This document shows, one piece after another, positions 59,501 through 64,000 of a stretch of DNA of 64,000 nucleotides. Below the pieces are notes generated by a model. That model did no database searches, was not told the origin of the DNA, and saw only the letters and a list, made by a program, of their open reading frames with translations. Source of the DNA: Elmis aenea (taxonomy: Eukaryota; Arthropoda; Insecta; Coleoptera; Elmidae); NCBI GenBank assembly GCA_947652605.1, contig OX393578.1, positions 41,607,470 to 41,671,469 of the forward strand. Direction: 5' to 3'. The position numbers and the translations under genes are program-made. Within the stretch, counting starts at the first letter, position 1; every line of letters starts with the position of its first letter.

Positions 59501-60013
59501 TCTCAGGAATCTCATGTGGGCTGCATTCAAAGCCTTTTTTTGTGTTTTTCTGTTGTGGTCCATGTCTCAGAGGCATATGTTATCAGAGATGTGACTGCTT
59601 TTTTATGTATTTCTATTTTTACTTCCTTAGGGCCTTTTTTTTCCATAGGAATATGTTTTTAATACTATTGAATAATCTTCCTTCTTTTGTTCTTCTTTCT
59701 TTAATTTCTTCATCGACTTTTCCATCGTCTGTTAACATCGATCATAAACATTTAAACTTTTGTACTTGTTTTGGATTTTCTCCATTTAGATTCAGATTTA
59801 AAACTCTATTTGATTATTCATTTTTTGTTTAATTCTGCTTGTTTGGACTTTTTTGTTGCTTTTTAATGTCAATTTATATTTGAGGATTATTTAAACTTTT
59901 AAATATGTAAATTGCTTATGTTGTTAGAGAATTGATTATTTTTATGGCGGCAATGACCGAGAAGAAACCGCAATCACAGATACAACAGCACAAACAGAAC
60001 CGTCCGTCTCAAG
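56570..60013 (+). CDS. Candidate multi-exon gene, partial (RD/N/Q-rich protein)
   Basis: Three exon-like islands keep one frame. Exon a, 56570-56667, reads RDLHERKFHNRDDRDF then KVRSYDRNKHNHSP and ends at CCA before GTAAGT (phase 0). Exon b, 56797-56855, follows TTTACAG, reads KPSNIFLNNNSPEQVNPHS and ends AAG before GTACGT (phase 2). Exon c, 59928-60013, follows TTGTTAG, completes an Arg codon, reads ELIIFMAAMTEKKPQSQIQQ then HKQNRPSQ and ends before GTATTC (phase 1). The hydrophilic, low-complexity composition suggests an intrinsically disordered region, perhaps of an RNA-associated protein. The acceptor of exon a is weak and upstream exons are not found. A small final exon at 62871-62890 (after TTTTAACGCAG) would add GTNTVI and a stop. 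Alternatively, exon c may begin a transcript at its ATG (59944) or read on to a TAA at 60060. No family recognised. Confidence 0.45.
56856..57949. other. Candidate intron after exon b
   Basis: No transposon is recognised. A good acceptor TTTCCAG precedes a short frame at 57302-57338 that would end exon b's frame at a TAG, a possible alternative last exon. Confidence 0.3.
57950..59050. mobile_element. Possible decayed hAT-type element
   Basis: CAGGGTGGGGGGGCGAGAGG and GTGCCCTGGGCCTCAC at the left and GGAGGCCCTGGGTTCG (58853-58875) at the right are roughly inverse. A minus-strand stretch near 58900-58990 has basic residues (MKRQRHPLKVKNKTPKTEAK). Neither a duplication nor precise ends can be set. 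Confidence 0.3.
59108..59870 (-). pseudogene. LINE C-terminal relic with TAAG-repeat tail
   Basis: The minus strand gives LTDDGKVDEEIKERRTKEGR, NSIKNIFLWKKKALRK, AVTSLITYASETWTTTEKH, NAAHMRFLRKIENK and RWFGHVKRMDNIRLTTK, then RGRPRKRWQERVKQTL. All these are conserved tail segments of an insect non-LTR reverse transcriptase. At least two frameshifts are present. The 3' end is a tandem TAAG tract (59104-59122 on the plus strand as TTAC), as in RTE-type LINEs that end in short tandem repeats. The clade is inferred. Confidence 0.8.
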
Positions 60014-60303
60014 GTATTCCGAGTAATAAAAAAATTAAAGCGTTTAGAACAATTAATTAACCTGTCAATTCAATTTGTATAATATATTGGTGACTCTGTA
60101 ATACTTTACTAATGAATTACTGTTAAGAAATATATTTTATTCATATGTTATTGTTTTAAGATTTATTATTGAATTGAAATTAAGATTATACTTTTGAGGG
60201 GAAGTATTGAGGAAATAGGAATATGTTTATAACTCAAATAGTTTTTGTAGTATTTATAAAGCATGTTAAGAAAGATAACATAAATAAGTTTTTTATTTTG
60301 TGA
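60014..60303. other. Downstream of candidate exon c
   Basis: AT-rich; either intron or 3' UTR of the candidate gene. No AATAAA close to the TAA at 60060. Confidence 0.3.
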
Positions 60304-60311
60304 ACAGGGTG

Positions 60312-60613
60312 CAGTGGCGTAGACAGGAGGGAGTTGAAAATTATTAGAACCCGCTCTCTTATAGAGGCGTAATTAACTTGATATTGGGCCGGAAAAAAGA
60401 TCATTGGCTGTAAATTTTATTTGTTGAACAAAAGTAAGGCTGCTGCCTTTATTAACCCTCCCAAAAAACATCCTGCCTGTAAACTGTGCATTTTAGTACT
60501 AAAAGAGAGAGATTTAAAGGTCCTTGCCTGTCATTTATATTTGTGTAATAAATAATTAAAACTGTTGCCCTTATTAATTCTGCTCCCATGAAACCATCCA
60601 GCCTACGCCACTG
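60312..60613. mobile_element. hAT MITE CAGTGGCGTAG inside a transposon end
   Basis: A perfect 8-bp duplication ACAGGGTG (60304-60311 and 60614-60621). The ends are CAGTGGCGTAGACAGG and the inverse of CAGTGGCGTAGGCTGG. The target is itself a TACAGGGTG-type transposon end. Two near-copies of AAGG-CTG-TGCC-TTATTAA lie inside. Confidence 0.9.
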
Positions 60614-61546
60614 ACAGGGTGTCCCAAATTCGAAGTTTAATATAGGGATATGGCTTATGCTTATAGCTACGTTAAAGTGACCAGATGTTTTTGGAGGACA
60701 TTTACTGGTAAAAGAAAAGTATATAGGTACAAGCAAAATATTTTATTCTCACAAAAAAATGATGACACATGAAAGCTAGTTAACTTTTACCACCAAATGA
60801 CTAGCAACGTGTGTGTATTTGTCTTTAAAAACACATTTTGGTCTAAGTTTAATATTAATCTTTTAAATAAATACCTATATTATCAAAAACTGTATGTTTC
60901 AGAACTATGTATTTTTAAGTAATTTAATATAATTTTTAAAATGTTGTAAACTTCATGACCAGAAAAATTTAAATTGTATTTCGTTTGTTTAACGCTTTTT
61001 AGCGTTTCAACATTTAAATCAGGGTTGTCTAATGTCCAATATTTATTAATTAAACCCTGTTAGTCGAAGCATCAGTACCAGGTAAGGAATACGCAAATCC
61101 AAAGATTATTTTTAAATGTTGGCACAGCACATGATGCTGCTCAAAATGTTTGAAGATCTTTACTAACCTCATATCCGATTCTCTACTAACTAATCAAATC
61201 CTGCACTTTTTTCTGTGATATATTGTCTTAAATACAAAATTTCATTGAAAAGCGCATTTTCATTTAAATTTTAATGGAGGTCGTTTTGGGGACCATTTAT
61301 GAGCGGGGAACAATAAGTTCAAATGTGGGACAATCCCCCTTGATGGAAGATGTCTGTCCACTTTAAGCTACGTAGATGAATTAACTGTGCCAAAGTTGCA
61401 AAATTTTGTGGCAAATTTGACTTTGAAAGAGTACCATTAGCCAACTAAGTTCAGAAGTAAGTTGGCAACACTGAAATTTATAAATAATTCTGTCCAATTT
61501 TTCTAACAACAAAATTATCTAAATAACGTTGTAAATAATCACCCTG
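60614..61546. mobile_element. ACAGGGTGTCCC element, poorly defined
   Basis: ACAGGGTGTCCCAAATTCGA at 60614 and CACCCTGTA at about 61540 have the right orientation for one element, but inner sequences do not match, so these may be ends of two different elements. Confidence 0.35.
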
Positions 61547-61550
61547 TATA

Positions 61551-61940
61551 GGGTTACCTTAAGGACACCGTTTTTTTTTTTTTTGTAAGCATTGAGCAAT
61601 CTACAAATTTTTGTAACTGTAACAAAGTTGTTTTGTCAAATATCTCGCACAGTAATTTATAAATACAAATCTGACTATCGCCATCTTATAGCAAAGAAAA
61701 TCTACAAAATATTTTCCTTAGGCGTTTTTGTGTATTCGCAACAATAGCCGAGATATTTAAGTTTAAAAATTCTGATCGATTTCGGATTTTTCGTTATATC
61801 ACGCAAGCCATTGAACTTTTAAACAAAACAAGATCTTGTTTAAAATACACGCTATCTTTTGTCCCATTTAACCAACCTTGTATTTTCATTATTTACGGAG
61901 ATACCTAGTGTTCCATGGAAAAGTGAAACACCCTGTATAC
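61551..61940. mobile_element. TACAGGGTGTTTCAC element, one clear end
   Basis: The right end is the inverse of TACAGGGTGTTTCACTTTTC, with CATGGAACACTAGGTATCTC inside. The left border TATAGGGTTACC is only a weak partner. Confidence 0.4.
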
Positions 61941-64000
61941 GCTATAAACTTTCTTTTTAAACTTTTAACGACAGCTGTATGATATATTATATAATATAAA
62001 TAAAATAATACGTAAAAAATTAGTGTAGCAATTTTTTATAAGTAGGTACTTAATTACTAAGCAGTGAGCAAGATATTTACTTTGGTATGTAGGGATTATC
62101 TACATTACGAATGGTTTTCTTATTTAAGAAGCTAGCAATTTTTCAAAAGGTTTATATGTAAGAACTTTTAAAGTTTTTTGAACAGGTAGTCTAGTAAATT
62201 TTGTATGACAATTGACCAACCGGAAATTCTTGAACACTTTCTCAATTTGGTAATACCTCTCAGGGAATATCTAGTAAATTTATATCTGTGACATAATAAT
62301 AGGTATAATAATTGTGATTTTATCCAGCTTTCTTTTGAAATATTTATAGATATAGTCGATGACCAAACATCCAATTTTATTCTTTTGTTAATTACACCAT
62401 TAATCGTAAAAAAAATTGTGTCGGTTACATTGTTTGAACTTTCATTTAAGCATGTTTTAAATCATACGTAACAAAATATATAAGCCTGAAATTGAAGAAA
62501 CAAAATGTAGAATAATTATTAATACAATTTTTTTTTCACGTACATTTTCCTTTGCTAATAATATTACAATTTTGGTCAACTTTAAAGATTTTACACTAGT
62601 TTAGTGGCATTAAATATGTCTGATGCGATAAATCTCTAAGTTATTAATAGTATTTTAATTTGTCTACGTCTATGGAAACACCAAGCCATAAAAGTAGTTA
62701 CTGGCAATGTTAATTATAAATTAACATAGTTGACAATTGACATAACTGTGAGTAACTCAATCATTATTTCAGGAACTTATTATCTGCATTAGTACCAGTA
62801 ACTATCTTTACGGAAATCCATCTATAAAAGTTACCTTCATACATGTACAACAACCTTTGTTTTAACGCAGGAACAAACACTGTAATTTGAACAGAAGGCC
62901 TTGATAAAACAAATGATACATTGCATGTATTAAGGGAATCACCCAGTAGCCAAAGAAATGTTTCATCACTCCAAAACTAGTTCCTTTCAACCTTGTAGCA
63001 TCTATTAAATATTAAACCATTATGGTACCAAAGGGATTGTATTTAGTAGTTTATTAATAAACAGTGGCTAAACGAATAAAAAATGGTCGGGTACCAGCGT
63101 TTAATGAACACATGTTAGCCAGTGATGCTCTTATTTTCTTTGGTGACTATATTAGCTCGTAGTTCTGTATAAAAATTGTATACCCTCTATGTGCAAATAC
63201 AATTTTACTTTAAAATCTAGTCGAAGATACTTTATTACTTCCCTAAATAAGCTTAATTCAGAATATCTTTTTTAGAAGGATTTTTGTCAGGTTGCAACAC
63301 CAGTTTTAAGACTCTCGTCTCTTCATCACTTGCATTCTTGTTTATTTATCTCTATCACACGTAGCTGTCATATCGTCGATGACAACTACGTTCATCATAA
63401 TCTTTTTCTTCTTTTTCTTCTTATTCTTCCGTCTCTTTATCGTTGGGCTTAATTTTTTTTTATCTAAAACTATGTTTATTTAGGGAAATGAATAATTTTA
63501 AATTAACAGTACGTGTTTTGGTTTTTGTTTAATTGTTACCGTTCTTTTTATTGTATTAAAGCAACAATTTTTTTGTTTAATTAAATCGTAATTATTCACT
63601 AGTAGTTTTGTTTTTGATAGTTTCTTTTAGCTATTAAATATTTGTCTATATTATTTGTGTTTGGCGACTGTTCTGCTAGTGCAGATTTGTTGGTTTAGTT
63701 TATATTTATAAATTTCTTACCATTCGTAAAGAAATTTATTTTTAGCGACAAAAATCGTTTGGAAAAATTAATTTTTAATAAGGCTTATTTATCATAAATA
63801 AATAATCAATTTCTTATTTATAACTAAAATCTCTAAACTGTAAAATTATTAGATGAGAACAGAAGCCTTACTAAATAATTATTGTAATTCATTGTATTTT
63901 AAAATATTGTTGTTTCTTTTTAAAATTCAGTTTTATATAATTTTTTAAAATTTTAAACAGTGAATAACTATGTTAAGCATCGATAATGATACATACATTG
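61941..64000. other. Mostly featureless right flank
   Basis: A possible terminal exon of the candidate gene at 62871-62890, followed by AATAAA at 63053 and 63075. A locus D hammerhead-like motif lies at 63293-63334. Otherwise nothing recognised. Confidence 0.4.
63293..63334 (-). ncRNA. Hammerhead-like motif, locus D
   Basis: The minus strand reads TGCAA, GTGATGA, A, a GAGAC-GAGA-GTCTT hairpin, AAAA, CTGGTG, TTGCA. The stem I halves TGCAA and TTGCA pair perfectly but differ from every other locus. Core bases 3 and 12 are changed, so it is probably inactive. Confidence 0.35.

Noticed and set aside
59062..59832. Cys/Phe/Ser-rich plus-strand frames
   Set aside because: They are the antisense of a minus-strand LINE tail; the minus strand shows conserved LINE motifs.
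1..64000. tRNA or rRNA genes and CRISPR arrays
   Set aside because: I saw no TTCGAATC-type B box with a matching A box and cloverleaf, no rRNA blocks and no regular spaced repeats. tRNAscan-SE would settle the tRNA question.

Overview
This is AT-rich eukaryotic DNA, very probably from an insect. Four things point that way: spliced secreted glycine-rich protein genes with TATA promoters, piggyBac, mariner and hAT relics, insect-type LINE tails, and many short inverted-repeat transposons whose ends begin TACAGGGTG. A beetle is plausible, but nothing here fixes the order. There is no sign of bacterial or organelle DNA.

Host genes are few. Two small plus-strand genes encode secreted Gly/Tyr- or Gly/His-rich proteins of the cuticle or structural type. 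Gene 1 (24196-25827) predicts 170 residues and gene 2 (39930-46142) predicts 136. In both, one phase-0 intron splits the signal peptide, so exon 2 carries nearly the whole protein. A third, less certain plus-strand gene shows as a chain of small phase-compatible exons at 56570-56667, 56797-56855 and 59928-60013, perhaps ending at 62871-62890. It would encode a hydrophilic Arg/Asp-, Asn- and Gln-rich protein that I cannot name.

The rest is a dense, nested transposon graveyard. Region by region: 1-3134 holds a TA-flanked 1.3 kb inverted-repeat element, a piggyBac transposase relic and a Penelope-like piece; 4665-5557 a foldback; 5826-10441 hAT relics and small elements; 13313-20838 a truncated copy, nested hATs and a LINE tail; 22294-22913 a piggyBac-type element; 27224-33913 a mariner relic, palindromes, a deleted mariner-like element and the second full copy of the 1.3 kb family; 35805-38600 more hATs and a foldback with internal short repeats. 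The intron of gene 2 carries two of three copies of a ~480 bp unit. LINE debris lies at 46735-47960 and 59108-59870, and large inverted-repeat elements at 51170-52324 and 54210-56474.

The most interesting signal is a recurrent motif at six loci that resembles type I hammerhead ribozymes with very small palindromic stem III, as known from Penelope-like retroelements. Four loci carry it as divergent pairs, and stem I sequences differ between loci yet stay complementary.
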